DNA of 64,000 nucleotides from Planktothrix rubescens CCAP 1459/22 (lineage in GTDB: Bacteria; Cyanobacteriota; Cyanobacteriia; Cyanobacteriales; Microcoleaceae): the NCBI GenBank assembly GCA_904830895.1, contig LR882958.1:2350001-2414000 (forward strand), in the 5' to 3' direction. The notes below the pieces were generated by a model that did not search any database, was not told the origin of the DNA, and worked only from the letters and a program-made list of their open reading frames with translations. Of this stretch, positions 46,318 through 55,703 are shown in pieces (the first letter of the stretch is position 1; every line of letters begins with the position of its first letter). The translations under genes were made by a program, and so were the position numbers.

Positions 46318-46727
46318 TGCAAGCAACTGATACTGGTCGTGCCGTTTACTGGGGAACTGGCCGTCGTAAATCTTCTGTAGCCCGGGTTCGACTGGTTCCG
46401 GGTACGGGTAAATTAACCATTAATGGTAAAGATGGGGATTTGTACCTGCAATACAACCAGGGCTATTTAGTCGCGGCTAAGTCTCCCTTAGAAACCCTGG
46501 GCTTAGAAAATGACTATGATATTTTGGTCAATGCCAGTGGTGGCGGTTTAACTGGTCAAGCGGAGTCTATCCGTTTGGGTGTGGCCCGTGCTTTGTGTGA
46601 ACTCAACCCCGATAACCGCAAACCCCTAAAAACCGAAGGGTACTTAACCCGTGACCCCCGGGCTACGGAGCGGAAAAAATATGGTTTACGCAAAGCGCGT
46701 AAGGCTCCTCAATACTCCAAACGTTAA
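46317..46727 (+). CDS. rpsI: 30S ribosomal protein S9
   Basis: 136 aa. [40 protein letters not shown] and the C-terminal [16 protein letters not shown], whose final Lys-Arg reaches the P-site tRNA. AGGAGG lies upstream of the ATG inside rplM. A short AAACCC-CAT-GGGTTT hairpin (46728-46742) follows the stop but lacks a good T-run. Confidence 0.97.
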   Translation: MQATDTGRAVYWGTGRRKSSVARVRLVPGTGKLTINGKDGDLYLQYNQGYLVAAKSPLETLGLENDYDILVNASGGGLTGQAESIRLGVARALCELNPDNRKPLKTEGYLTRDPRATERKKYGLRKARKAPQYSKR

Positions 46728-46827
46728 AAACCCCATGGGTTTACTTACCGTTTCGGTGTCTCCCGGGGGAATGATCCGGTGTTAAAATTGTTAGTTGACA
46801 ACTCGTAAAATTTAGAACGTCAAAACC

Positions 46828-47055
46828 ATGCCTAAACCTGGTATTCACCCTGAATGGTATCCAGAGGCCGAAGTCTATTGTAACGGTGAATTAGTCACTA
46901 CCGTTGGTTCTACACAGCCTCGACTTAATGTTGATGTGTGGTCAGGAAATCATCCTTTCTACACCGGAAATCAAAAAATTCTGGACACAGAAGGACGAGT
47001 TGAGCGCTTTCTGCGGAAATACGGGATGATCGACGATAAGCAGTCGGAAAAATAG
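46828..47055 (+). CDS. rpmE: 50S ribosomal protein L31
   Basis: 75 aa. PKPGIHPEWYPEAEVYCNGEL, then VGSTQPRLNVDVWSGNHPFYTG and RVERFLRKYG. Only one cysteine is present and the zinc-binding CxxC motif is missing, so this is the zinc-independent (C-) form although it has the long-type sequence. It closes the ribosomal run before prfA. Confidence 0.95.
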   Translation: MPKPGIHPEWYPEAEVYCNGELVTTVGSTQPRLNVDVWSGNHPFYTGNQKILDTEGRVERFLRKYGMIDDKQSEK

Positions 47056-47103
47056 CAAGGTTGTCGTTTGTCTGTGGTTAGTTGTATGTAGTGTTTATAG
47101 CAG

Positions 47104-47143
47104 GGAACACCGGAACACCGGAACACCGGAACACCGGAACACC
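47104..47143. repeat. Tandem 8-bp repeat GGAACACC x5
   Basis: Five perfect head-to-tail copies of GGAACACC, then a G-run, in the 327-nt rpmE-prfA spacer. It resembles the GGGAACA heptamers but with an 8-bp unit. Confidence 0.95.
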
Positions 47144-47180
47144 GGGGGAAAACACTTTACCGTCTGGGTTCCAAGATCTG

Positions 47181-47219
47181 TCTGGTGTCTTAACTGCCTT
47201 GGCGGTTGCTATATAACAG
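47181..47219. repeat. Dispersed hairpin repeat GTGTCTTAACTGCCTTGG
   Basis: Contains AACTGCC-TT-GGCGGTT, a hairpin with one G-U pair. A diverged copy (GTGTCCTAACCGCCTTGAA, same flank TTGCTATAT) lies at 51624-51653. Seems to be a small dispersed intergenic repeat. Confidence 0.6.
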
Positions 47220-47327
47220 ACAACTGACCGTTTTAAATCCAGGGCTAATAGGGTTGATTTCATCTCGAATTCACCCCGTGCCTATGCCCTGAATCAGATT
47301 TAGGGAATCTAAATCTTGAATTTCTGA

Positions 47328-47356
47328 GTAGGGACGTGCCATTAGCGCGTCTTTAC
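47328..47356. repeat. Decayed third copy of the dispersed palindrome
   Basis: GTAGGGACGTGCC followed by ATTAGCGCGTCTTTAC; the two arms still pair, with several mismatches. It lies 27 nt before prfA. Confidence 0.65.
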
Positions 47357-47382
47357 CGAACCGACAAAGGACAACTGAGATT

Positions 47383-48492
47383 ATGGCTGATGCTTATCTT
47401 GTCGATAAACTCAAATCGATTGAACAAACCTTTAATGAGTTAACCCTCCGTTTAGCTGACCCTGATGTAGCTACTGACCCGGATGAATTTCAACGGGTGG
47501 CAATGGCTCGCTCCTCAATGGAAGAAATTGTTTTAGCTTATCAGGACTGGAAAACGGCTCAAGAAGAACTGCTTGGCTCTCGTCAAGTCATGAAAGAAGC
47601 CGGGGATGACCTGGAAATGCGGGAAATGGCTGCTTTAGAAGTGGCGGAGTTGGAAACTAAAATTAGTCGTCTTGAAATTCTTCTGAAAGTCCTGTTACTG
47701 CCCCGTGATCCTAATGATGATAAAAATATCATGTTGGAAATTCGGGCGGGAACCGGAGGGGAAGAAGCCAGTATTTGGGCGGGGGATTTAGTCCGAATGT
47801 ATACCCGATATGCCGAAAGTCAGGGCTGGCGGGTAAGTATGGTCAGTGAGTCCGTCGCCGATATGGGGGGCTTTAAGGAGGCTATTTTAGAAATTCAAGG
47901 GAATAGCGTTTACAGCAAACTCAAATTTGAGGCGGGAGTTCATCGGGTTCAGCGTGTTCCGGTAACGGAGGCGGGTGGTCGGGTTCATACTTCTACGGCA
48001 ACGGTGGCAATTATGCCCGAGGTCGATGAAGTGGAAATCGCTATTGACCCCAAGGATATTGAGATGACCACGGCTCGTTCCGGGGGTGCTGGTGGCCAAA
48101 ATGTTAACAAGGTGGAAACGGCTGTTGACCTGTTCCATAAACCTTCGGGGATTCGGATTTTCTGTACCGAAGAACGGAGTCAGCTAAAAAACCGAGAACG
48201 GGCGATGCAGATTTTACGGGCCAAGTTGTACGAAGCAAAACTGCGGGAACAACAGGAAGCCGTAACTTCTATGCGACGTTCCCAGGTGGGAACCGGGTCA
48301 CGTTCTGAAAAAATTCGGACTTATAACTATAAAGATAGTCGAGTTACGGATCACCGCTTAGGTGAAAACTTCACTCTAGCTACGATTTTAGAAGGAAGTT
48401 TGGAAAGTGTACTCAGTGCCTGTATTGTTAAGGATCAAGAGGAAAGATTGGCTGAATTAGCAAATTCCACATCTAGTCCAGTTTCAGTGTAA
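47383..48492 (+). CDS. prfA: Peptide chain release factor 1
   Basis: 369 aa. The catalytic GGQ loop is [19 protein letters not shown] (GGQ at 237-239). The stop-codon recognition motif is PVT ([15 protein letters not shown]) rather than PAT, a permitted PxT form of RF1. Recognises UAA and UAG. A strong intrinsic terminator lies 72 nt past the stop, ending the superoperon. Confidence 0.97.
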   Translation: MADAYLVDKLKSIEQTFNELTLRLADPDVATDPDEFQRVAMARSSMEEIVLAYQDWKTAQEELLGSRQVMKEAGDDLEMREMAALEVAELETKISRLEILLKVLLLPRDPNDDKNIMLEIRAGTGGEEASIWAGDLVRMYTRYAESQGWRVSMVSESVADMGGFKEAILEIQGNSVYSKLKFEAGVHRVQRVPVTEAGGRVHTSTATVAIMPEVDEVEIAIDPKDIEMTTARSGGAGGQNVNKVETAVDLFHKPSGIRIFCTEERSQLKNRERAMQILRAKLYEAKLREQQEAVTSMRRSQVGTGSRSEKIRTYNYKDSRVTDHRLGENFTLATILEGSLESVLSACIVKDQEERLAELANSTSSPVSV

Positions 48493-48563
48493 TTCAAGAG
48501 GTTTTGGCTTTGATGAGTGTGATCACTGATTCGCCCATTAGGTTAGCCCTGGATGCGGAAAGT

Positions 48564-48593
48564 GCGAGAACTCTTTGGAGTCTCGCCTTTTTT
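48564..48593 (+). terminator. Rho-independent terminator after prfA
   Basis: GCGAGAACTC-TTTG-GAGTCTCGC forms a 9-bp stem with one bulged A and a 4-base loop, followed by CTTTTTT. It is the best intrinsic terminator seen in the window. Confidence 0.9.
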
Positions 48594-48618
48594 ATAAATA
48601 AGTTTTAGAGATAAAAGT

Positions 48619-49026
48619 ATGCCTGAAAGCAAACTGAAACTCATGGTGGTTGATGATGAGCCAGATAATCTCGATCTGCTCTATCGGACATTCCGACGAG
48701 AATTTCAGGTATTTAGAGCCGATAGTCCTTCGAAGGCGATGAATATTCTCGATCAGGAAGGAGAAATGGCGGTAATCATTTCCGACCAAAGTATGCCCGA
48801 AATGACTGGGATTGAGTTTTTCACCAGAGTTACCCAGCTTTTCCCTGATACCATTAGAATTCTGCTCACGGGTTATTCTGAAGATGCTTTGGATTTAGAT
48901 TCTGGAAACATGGCATCAACTAATATCTTTAAGTGTATTACCAAACCCTGGGATCCTGAAGCTTTTAAAGCTATTATTCAAAAGGCGGTAGAAACCTATA
49001 AAGCAGCAAAGCAGAACACGGATTAA
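48619..49026 (+). CDS. Single-domain response regulator
   Basis: 135 aa, one receiver domain: acidic pair VVDDEPDN, phospho-Asp in IISDQSMPEMTGIEF, Thr/Ser in ILLTGYSE and Lys in CITKPWDPEAFKAII. The KPWD context and the DQSMP form are typical of receivers associated with HD-GYP or phosphatase outputs, but no output domain is attached. The last five codons lie in the left arm of the large inverted repeat that follows. Partner kinase unknown. Confidence 0.9.
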   Translation: MPESKLKLMVVDDEPDNLDLLYRTFRREFQVFRADSPSKAMNILDQEGEMAVIISDQSMPEMTGIEFFTRVTQLFPDTIRILLTGYSEDALDLDSGNMASTNIFKCITKPWDPEAFKAIIQKAVETYKAAKQNTD

Positions 49027-49139
49027 ACGGATTTCACGGATTTCACAGATTAGGTTCCTTGCTGCGCTCAATTAAATATTAAGAGCGAAGCAAGAAGCGT
49101 AATCCGTGTAATCATCTTAATCCGTTTAATCCGTGTTCT
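49013..49139. repeat. 127-bp imperfect palindrome (possible MITE-like element)
   Basis: Left end AGAACACGGATTAAACGGAT is matched by its exact complement at the right end, finishing at 49139. Nearer the centre CTTGCTGCGCTC pairs with GAGCGAAGCAAG (one mismatch) around an A/T-rich loop. The element overlaps the response-regulator stop and ends 30 nt before the ABC-F start. Confidence 0.75.
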
Positions 49140-49168
49140 TTCTTTTATTATAGTTAAGGAGATTCTCA

Positions 49169-50869
49169 ATGTTACGACTTGAACATATTAGTAAAATTTA
49201 TTCTACAGGTTTAGTTCTTAAGGATGTGAATTGGGAAGTTAAGCCGGGCGATCGCGTTGGTTTAGTCGGGGTAAATGGGGCGGGAAAATCAACGCAATTA
49301 AAAATTATTGCGGGAGAAATGGAACCAACTTCTGGGGAAATTATTCGTCCGGCTAGTTTGAAAATTGCCTATTTAACCCAAGAATTTGAAGTTAACCCAA
49401 CCCATACTGTGCGGGAGGAATTTTGGACGGTATTTAAAGCCGCTAATCAAATTCAAGAATCCTTGACTGAGGTACAACATGAAATGCAAACTGCTAGTCC
49501 AGAGGAGTTAGATCAATTAATTAAAAAATTAGATCGTTTACATCGAGATTTTGAAGCGATTGGGGGATATACCTTAGAGTCTCAAATTGAGAAAATATTA
49601 CCGGAAATGGGGTTTGAGTCGGAAGATGGCGATCGCTTAGTTAGTGCCTTTAGTGGCGGTTGGCAAATGCGTATGAGTTTAGGAAAGATTTTACTCCAAG
49701 AACCGGATTTATTATTATTAGATGAACCGACTAACCATTTAGATTTAGAAACCATTGAATGGTTAGAAGTTTATCTCAAAGGGTTAACAACTCCGATGGT
49801 AATTGTTTCCCATGACCGAGAATTTTTAGATCGTCTCTGTACCCAAATTGTGGAAACAGAACAGGGGGTTTCTAAAACCTATTTAGGGAATTATTCCGCT
49901 TATTTACAACAAAAAGAAGATGCCGAATTAGCTCAATTAAGTGCCTATGATCGCCAGCAAAAAGAGTTAGAAAAACAACAGGCTTTTGTGGAACGATTTC
50001 GGGCTAGTGCCACCCGCAGTACCCAAGCCAAAAGTCGGGAAAAACAACTGGATAAAATAGAACGAATTGAAGCCCCCAGTTCTTCTTCTGCGACCCTGAA
50101 ATTTCGATTTCCGGCTTCGGTGAGAAGTGGTCGAGAAGTTGTCAATATTCAAGATTTAACCCACTTTTATGATAACAAAGTATTGTTTTTAGGTACGGAT
50201 TTATTAGTGGAAAGGGGCGATCGCATTGCCTTTTTAGGGCCGAATGGTTGCGGAAAATCAACCCTACTGCGATTAATTATGGGTTTAGAAGAAGCAACAG
50301 AGGGCAAGGTTGGTTTAGGAGAACATAACGTTATTCCAGGGTATTTTGAACAAAATCAAGCGGAAGCCTTAGATTTAGAAAAAACCGTTATGGATACTAT
50401 CCACGATGAAGTTCCCGAATGGAAAAATGAAGAAGTTCGGACTTTATTGGGACGGTTTTTATTTAGTGGAGATACGGTTTTAAAACAGGTTAATGCGTTA
50501 AGTGGAGGGGAAAAAGCTCGTTTAGCCTTAGCAAAATTATTACTCCAACCGGTGAACTGTTTAATTTTAGATGAACCTACAAACCATTTAGATATTCCCG
50601 CCAAAGAAATGTTAGAGGAAGCAATTCAACATTACGATGGAACGGTTTTAATTGTTTCCCATGATCGGTATTTTATTTCTAAAGTTGCCAATAAAATTGT
50701 CGAAATTCGTGACGGAGAGTTTCGGGTTTATTTAGGGGATTATCATTATTATCTGGATAAACTAGCGGAGGAGAAAGAACAAGCACAGTTAGCAAAATTA
50801 GAAGCGGAGAAAGCAGCTAAAAAAGCAGCTAAAGATGCTAAGAAAAAAGCCAATGCTAAACAAAAATAA
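49169..50869 (+). CDS. ABC-F family ATPase
   Basis: 566 aa with two ABC domains in tandem and no membrane segments. Domain 1: Walker A GVNGAGKST, signature FSGGWQMRMSLGK, Walker B LLLLDEPTNHLD. Domain 2: GPNGCGKST, LSGGEKARLALAK, LILDEPTNHLD. The linker between them (QQKELEKQQAFVERFRAS) is the P-site tRNA interaction motif region; the C-terminal tail is Lys/Ala-rich. ABC-F proteins act on stalled ribosomes. The subtype (Uup/YfmR-like) is likely but not certain. Confidence 0.93.
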   Translation: MLRLEHISKIYSTGLVLKDVNWEVKPGDRVGLVGVNGAGKSTQLKIIAGEMEPTSGEIIRPASLKIAYLTQEFEVNPTHTVREEFWTVFKAANQIQESLTEVQHEMQTASPEELDQLIKKLDRLHRDFEAIGGYTLESQIEKILPEMGFESEDGDRLVSAFSGGWQMRMSLGKILLQEPDLLLLDEPTNHLDLETIEWLEVYLKGLTTPMVIVSHDREFLDRLCTQIVETEQGVSKTYLGNYSAYLQQKEDAELAQLSAYDRQQKELEKQQAFVERFRASATRSTQAKSREKQLDKIERIEAPSSSSATLKFRFPASVRSGREVVNIQDLTHFYDNKVLFLGTDLLVERGDRIAFLGPNGCGKSTLLRLIMGLEEATEGKVGLGEHNVIPGYFEQNQAEALDLEKTVMDTIHDEVPEWKNEEVRTLLGRFLFSGDTVLKQVNALSGGEKARLALAKLLLQPVNCLILDEPTNHLDIPAKEMLEEAIQHYDGTVLIVSHDRYFISKVANKIVEIRDGEFRVYLGDYHYYLDKLAEEKEQAQLAKLEAEKAAKKAAKDAKKKANAKQK

Positions 50870-50944
50870 TATCCTAACCTGAGAAGTGGGATAGGTTTTG
50901 AGGATTAATATTAAGGAAACAGCGAATTAACACAAGGCAAAAAC

Positions 50945-51592
50945 ATGAGTGTAACTTTTCCTATTCAAGCGATTAAACTCACTCCGGGCAGCCAGATTAC
51001 TATTTCTAACCTGTCCTGGCAAGATTTTGAACAAATTCTGATCGACTTAGGAGAAAAACGCAACAGCCGCGTTACCTACTACCGAGGAACCCTAGAAATT
51101 ATGTCCCCTTTGGCACTGCATGAACGTCCCCATCGGATTATCGCCGATATCCTTAAAACGATTTTAGATATTCAAGGGCGCGACTGGGAGGATTTTGGTT
51201 CAACGACCCTCAAACGTCCACCGATTGGCGGAATAGAACCCGATACTTGCTTTTATATCGAAAATGCCCAACGGGTGCAAGGTTGTACCAACTTAGATTT
51301 AAAACAGTATCCACCCCCAGACTTAGCAATAGAAGCGGATGTTACCTCTAAAACGACTTTAGATGTCTACGAAGCCATCGGGGTTCCTGAAGTTTGGATT
51401 TATCGAAATCAACAGTTAAAAATTTACTTACTTTCTGATCAAGGTTACACTGAAACTGTTAATAGTCCTACCTTTCCTGAGTTATCCCTAACGGAACTTA
51501 TTCCACAATTGGTGCAAAAAGCGATTGATGCTGGAACTAGCAAAATGTTACGAGAATTAAGAACCGAAACAGTCATCAGTCATAAGTTGTAA
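50945..51592 (+). CDS. Uma2 family (DUF820) PD-(D/E)XK nuclease-like protein
   Basis: 215 aa. GTLEIMSPLALHE, IEPDTCFYIEN, PPDLAIEADVTS and YEAIGVPEVWIYRNQQLKIYLL form the Uma2 pattern with acidic residues in the D...E spacing. It differs clearly from the Uma2 protein at 34-603, so the two are not a recent duplication. The C-terminal tail (TVISHKL) is encoded by repeat-like CAGTCATCAGTCATAAG sequence. Confidence 0.85.
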   Translation: MSVTFPIQAIKLTPGSQITISNLSWQDFEQILIDLGEKRNSRVTYYRGTLEIMSPLALHERPHRIIADILKTILDIQGRDWEDFGSTTLKRPPIGGIEPDTCFYIENAQRVQGCTNLDLKQYPPPDLAIEADVTSKTTLDVYEAIGVPEVWIYRNQQLKIYLLSDQGYTETVNSPTFPELSLTELIPQLVQKAIDAGTSKMLRELRTETVISHKL

Positions 51593-51623
51593 AAAATCAG
51601 TTGTAAAAAAACAGAAATAAATT

Positions 51624-51653
51624 GTGTCCTAACCGCCTTGAATGTTGCTATAT
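51624..51653. repeat. Diverged copy of the dispersed hairpin repeat
   Basis: GTGTCCTAACCGCCTTGAA then TGTTGCTATAT, matching the element at 47181-47219 except for the right arm of the hairpin. Lies between the convergent uma2-like and dprA genes. Confidence 0.5.
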
Positions 51654-51681
51654 TTTCTAATCTTACTGTTCCCTATATAGA

Positions 51682-52815
51682 TTACGCTAATTTTCTATAT
51701 CGCATTCCAGGCAATTGTTCCACTAATTCTAATAATTCTAATTGTAATAATGCTGCGGATACGTTGCCAGCGTCTAAATTCAGATTAACAATAATTTGAT
51801 CAAAAGCCATCGGTTCCGATGAAAGTGCTTGTAATACTTTAGATAATTCGGGGTCTAAATCCGGTATAGATTTTGGGGGTTGAACCGGAATTTCAAATAA
51901 AGATAATTGTTGAGGTTCATCTAAAGGTGGTATTGCTCCTAATTGTTCGAGTAATTCGTCTAAATTAACCGGAATTAGACTCGCCCCACCATTAATTAAT
52001 TTCAAACACCCCTGAGAATTTTGATCATCCAAACGACCGGGTAAAACATAAACATCTCGACAAAATTCATTGGCAACATGAGCCGTAATTAATGCCCCGG
52101 ATTTTTGGGGAGCTTCCATCACAAAAACTGCTCGACTTAACCCGGCAATAATCCGATTTCGTTGGGGAAAATGACGGGGATTGGGTTTAGTTCCCGATGG
52201 ATATTCACTAACTAATAATCCTTGATTAATCACCGCTTCACAAAGTTGACGATTTTCTTTAGGATAGGCAATATCTACCCCAGTTCCTAACGCTGCAATA
52301 GTTCGTCCTCCGACCTCCAAACAACTGCGGTGAGCTTGGGTATCAATTCCCGCCGCCATCCCCGAAACAATCGTAAATCCTCGACGGGTTAAGGTCATAC
52401 TAATTTGACGAGTCCAGCGACAACCGTATTCCGTGGGAGTGCGGGTTCCAACAATAGCAACCGTAGGAGTAATCCCCTGATTTTCATTGGTTTCAACCTT
52501 TCCCCGATAATATAAAACCGGAGGAAAGGTGGGAATTTCTAATAATAATCGGGGATATTCGGCATCGGCAGGAGTCCAAAAATAGGGGTTTTTAGCAGTA
52601 TGTTGTTCTAAGAATTCTTGGGGGTTAATTTGCGATCGCTGTTGGACAATTTTCTCAGCCGTTTGCTGGCCAAAACCTTCAACTGACCTTAACTCATTTG
52701 TCGTTGCTTGCCAAGCAATTTCTAATCGTTGAAAATGCTGTTTTAGACGCTGAATTGAGATAGAACCTACCCCATTAATTTGTGACCATGCTAACCAGTA
52801 TATCCGTTCTTCCAC
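51682..52815 (-). CDS. dprA: DNA-processing protein DprA
   Basis: 377 aa. An N-terminal helix-hairpin-helix-like region (INGVGSISIQRLKQHF), a Rossmann DprA core (AIVGTRTPTEYG, IVSGMAAGIDTQAH, ALGTGVDIAYPKENRQL, FPQRNRIIAGLSRAVFVMEA, KSGALITAHVA) and a C-terminal winged helix (about 315-377). It loads RecA on incoming single-stranded DNA during transformation; its presence is consistent with natural competence but does not prove it. Confidence 0.95.
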   Translation of the reverse strand: MEERIYWLAWSQINGVGSISIQRLKQHFQRLEIAWQATTNELRSVEGFGQQTAEKIVQQRSQINPQEFLEQHTAKNPYFWTPADAEYPRLLLEIPTFPPVLYYRGKVETNENQGITPTVAIVGTRTPTEYGCRWTRQISMTLTRRGFTIVSGMAAGIDTQAHRSCLEVGGRTIAALGTGVDIAYPKENRQLCEAVINQGLLVSEYPSGTKPNPRHFPQRNRIIAGLSRAVFVMEAPQKSGALITAHVANEFCRDVYVLPGRLDDQNSQGCLKLINGGASLIPVNLDELLEQLGAIPPLDEPQQLSLFEIPVQPPKSIPDLDPELSKVLQALSSEPMAFDQIIVNLNLDAGNVSAALLQLELLELVEQLPGMRYRKLA

Positions 52816-53045
52816 AAAAAATAGACTCCTATATTCTTGAACATTAACTATAATCTGTATAACTTGAAAATTTATCTTGAATAAAACTTTATAAATTATA
52901 TTTTAAAACACCCTATCCTCGATCAATAGATTGATTCCCTTACCTAATAATGTTACAAGATATTTAGCCCGATACAGAAGCAATGATATTTCTGAAAATT
53001 CTTCTGTTATCCTATCAAAGTGTTGTAACGTTTAACAATCTACCC

Positions 53046-54050
53046 ATGAAAGTTGCTGTTTTTAGTACCAAGTCCTACGATCGCAGATTTCTTGAGCTAG
53101 AGAATACCATCTCTAAAGCGAATCATGAGTTAGTTTTCTTTGATGCTCGTTTGCAACCCCAAACCGCATCACTAGCGGCTGGATTTCCTGCGGTCTGTGT
53201 TTTTGTGAATGATGATTTAGGAACAGAAACCCTGGAAATCTTAGCATCTCAAGGGACAAAGTTAATTGCCCTTCGTTGTACAGGATTTAATAATGTTAAT
53301 CTCAAAACTGCGGCTGAGTTAGGGATTAAAGTGGTACGAGTCACGGAGTATTCCCCCTATGCTGTTGCTGAACACGCCGTGGGATTAATTCTGATGCTCA
53401 ATCGCAAATTATATCGGGCCTATAATCGGGTTCGGGATGATAATTTTGCATTAGATGGATTGTTAGGGTTTGACCTCCATAATCGCACCGTCGGGGTGGT
53501 GGGTACGGGAAAAATTGGGCAGATTTTTGCCCAAATCATGGCGGGATTTGGCTGTCATCTTTTGGGATATGATGTTTATCCTAATCCCAATTTTGAGAAA
53601 CTAGAAAATGCTGAATATGTTTCTTTAGAAGAACTCTGGAAACGTTCAGATGTTATTTCTCTCCACTGTCCTTTGTTTCCTGAAACTCACCATCTGATTA
53701 ATCAGGAAACTATTGCCAAAATGAAATCAGGGGTAATGTTAATTAATACCAGTCGGGGAAAATTGGTGGATACAAAAGCAGTGATTGAAGGGATTAAATC
53801 AGAGAAAATTGGTTATGTCGGTATTGATGTTTATGAAGAAGAAGACAAACTTTTCTTTGAGGATCTTTCTACGACAATTATTCAAGATGATACTTTTCAA
53901 TTACTGCAATCTTTTCCTAACGTTGTGATTACTGCCCATCAAGGCTTTTTTACTGAAAATGCTTTAGATGATATTGCCCGGACAACGATTGCTAATTTTT
54001 CTGATTTTGAGCAGGGAAATCCTTTGACGAATCAAGTCACTGCGTCTTAA
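53046..54050 (+). CDS. ldhA: D-lactate dehydrogenase (2-hydroxyacid dehydrogenase)
   Basis: 334 aa from ATG at 53046 (MKVAVFSTKSYDRRFLE), close to E. coli LdhA. An upstream in-frame ATG at 52983 adds 21 residues not seen in the family. The NAD-binding motif is GVVGTGKIGQIFAQIM; the catalytic set is Arg in NTSRGKLVD, Glu in IDVYEEE and His in TAHQGFFT. It reduces pyruvate to D-lactate in fermentation. Alternative 2-oxoacid substrates cannot be excluded. Confidence 0.9.
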   Translation: MKVAVFSTKSYDRRFLELENTISKANHELVFFDARLQPQTASLAAGFPAVCVFVNDDLGTETLEILASQGTKLIALRCTGFNNVNLKTAAELGIKVVRVTEYSPYAVAEHAVGLILMLNRKLYRAYNRVRDDNFALDGLLGFDLHNRTVGVVGTGKIGQIFAQIMAGFGCHLLGYDVYPNPNFEKLENAEYVSLEELWKRSDVISLHCPLFPETHHLINQETIAKMKSGVMLINTSRGKLVDTKAVIEGIKSEKIGYVGIDVYEEEDKLFFEDLSTTIIQDDTFQLLQSFPNVVITAHQGFFTENALDDIARTTIANFSDFEQGNPLTNQVTAS

Positions 54051-54118
54051 AGTTCTATTAATCTATACGGTGATAGAAAGTAAGGGTAATTCATGAATTG
54101 CCCTTATAAAAATAACTC

Positions 54119-55009
54119 CTAATTTACTATCGAATATCCCGCAGGACAATTGATCGCTTGAGTGCTGAATAATACGGGTTGAGCAGAAACTTTTTGGGTC
54201 GGTTGATCACTCTCACAAATAATTGATTTCGTGTTGATACTATTAATAGGTGAAGGTTCAAGATAAACCATTCCAATATAACTTTTTAATCCGTCTCGTT
54301 TCGCCACCGCGACAGATTGAACCATATTTTTTTCATCAATAACTCTAATATTATAGCGATAATTTCGAGTTTCTTCGGGAAGACCTTTAATAAATTCCTC
54401 TAAATTATTCCCAAAAACATTATACTTAGTATAACTGGCTTGATTACCTCGATTCATAATGTCAATATATTGTTGTGCTTCTAATTGGGTATCTCGATCA
54501 GCTTGTTCTTTTAATTCCGATGCTGTTGGCATTTTAATAGTAACTGAAGTGCCAATTCTAGGGTCTTCAGATGTTTTTTTAAACAGCAAAGGTTGAGATT
54601 TAAACGTTGTAATCGCAGGTTGTTCATCCCCACTAATATTTAAGTCTAACTGAAGTTGTCCATCTTCTTGTAATTCAAAAATTGCAGTTCCAACAATTTT
54701 TCCTTGAGGATCACGAAACAGCATAAATCCGGGTTTAAAAGTCGGATCAATCGTGTATTGTAATTGTATGGCTTCTATGGGTGTTACAAATATATAAATC
54801 TTGCCATCCTCAGTAAAAATAATACCGGAGTAAAGATTTGTGGGAACTTGCCATTTTCCTACTAATTGTTTAGCCACCGGATTTTCAGGTTGAGCCGATG
54901 AGATGACAGGAGTAATGGCAGAATTTATCACTAAATTTGCTACACTAAAACCGACTAAATTTAAGACTACCGACAAAAAAATTAAACCTTTTTTTTGACC
55001 TAAAATCAT
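54119..55009 (-). CDS. Exported protein with type IV pilin-like G/H C-terminal domain
   Basis: 296 aa. A hydrophobic N-terminal segment (LIFLSVVLNLVGFSVANLVI) acts as signal or anchor. The first half (LVGKWQVPTNLYSGIIFTEDGKIYIF, then LQEDGQLQLDLNIS) resembles a small lipocalin-like or DUF-type beta domain. The second half (EAQQYIDIMNRGNQASYTKYNVF, then NYRYNIRVIDEKNMVQSVAVAKRDGLKSYIGMVYL) matches the cyanobacterial pilin-like G/H family. There is no prepilin peptidase motif, so it is probably not assembled as a pilin. Function unknown. Confidence 0.75.
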   Translation of the reverse strand: MILGQKKGLIFLSVVLNLVGFSVANLVINSAITPVISSAQPENPVAKQLVGKWQVPTNLYSGIIFTEDGKIYIFVTPIEAIQLQYTIDPTFKPGFMLFRDPQGKIVGTAIFELQEDGQLQLDLNISGDEQPAITTFKSQPLLFKKTSEDPRIGTSVTIKMPTASELKEQADRDTQLEAQQYIDIMNRGNQASYTKYNVFGNNLEEFIKGLPEETRNYRYNIRVIDEKNMVQSVAVAKRDGLKSYIGMVYLEPSPINSINTKSIICESDQPTQKVSAQPVLFSTQAINCPAGYSIVN

Positions 55010-55069
55010 TAGCTTTTATCCTTATTTTAAGATAATAAATATTGGAATTTACATAAAATATCGAGTTCC

Positions 55070-55588
55070 TTATCCACTTAAACGCTGCATAATCCAATCT
55101 AAACGATGATCTTGCTCAGTTTGAATACCATTTTGAGGTAGTTTATTAGCTAATGAATTAGTGTTTTCATCACAGCCAAGATTGTTCACTGTTGCCCGTA
55201 AACGAGAGGATAAAAACTTAGTAATAGCACGATAAAATCTCAAAGAAAATAAAACATCTTCTTCTAATTTTTGAGACAACAGAGGTCGAGAAATAGATAA
55301 TACATAACATTCTGCCGCCGCCTGTACCGTAGCCGAGGGTAAACGTCCATCAACAAAAGACATTTCTCCTAATACCTCACCCTCACCGATTTTTCCGACA
55401 ATTTGATTCCCCAATGCAGCCACAGAAACATTTAGGGTTCCACTCAATACAATATATAGAGCATCCAGGGGTTGATTTTCTTCGATCAGAATAGCACCAG
55501 CTTGAATGGTTTCTCGTTTACCTTCTGTCACCATCCAGTCTATATCTCGATCATTTAATTCCCCTAAAATCAGTGAAGCATTGGTCAT
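55070..55588 (-). CDS. Cyclic nucleotide-binding-fold protein without DNA-binding domain
   Basis: 172 aa. TIQAGAILIEENQPLDALYIVLSGTL and GEVLGEMSFVDGRLPSATVQA mark a single cNMP-binding domain with a helical C-terminus ending in WIMQRL. The phosphate-contacting Arg of the cassette is absent (RLPSAT), as in its paralogue at 13048-13587, with which it shares organisation and a closing W-x-x-Q. Likely a sensor or interaction module of unknown ligand. Confidence 0.8.
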   Translation of the reverse strand: MTNASLILGELNDRDIDWMVTEGKRETIQAGAILIEENQPLDALYIVLSGTLNVSVAALGNQIVGKIGEGEVLGEMSFVDGRLPSATVQAAAECYVLSISRPLLSQKLEEDVLFSLRFYRAITKFLSSRLRATVNNLGCDENTNSLANKLPQNGIQTEQDHRLDWIMQRLSG

Positions 55589-55670
55589 AATGTATTAGTT
55601 TTTAGAGAAAATAATTAATGGAAAAGCCGTTAAATTGTCGATTCCATTTTAAATGATAATAAAAGGTTAT

Positions 55671-55698
55671 ATTCCCTATTCCCTATTCCCTATTCCCT
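55671..55698. repeat. ATTCCCT heptamer x4
   Basis: Four tandem ATTCCCT units (last one followed by TCTCTC) just before the thioredoxin-TPR gene's 3' end. Belongs to the heptameric repeat class seen at 36045 and in cheA. Confidence 0.9.
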
Positions 55699-55703
55699 TC
55701 TCT

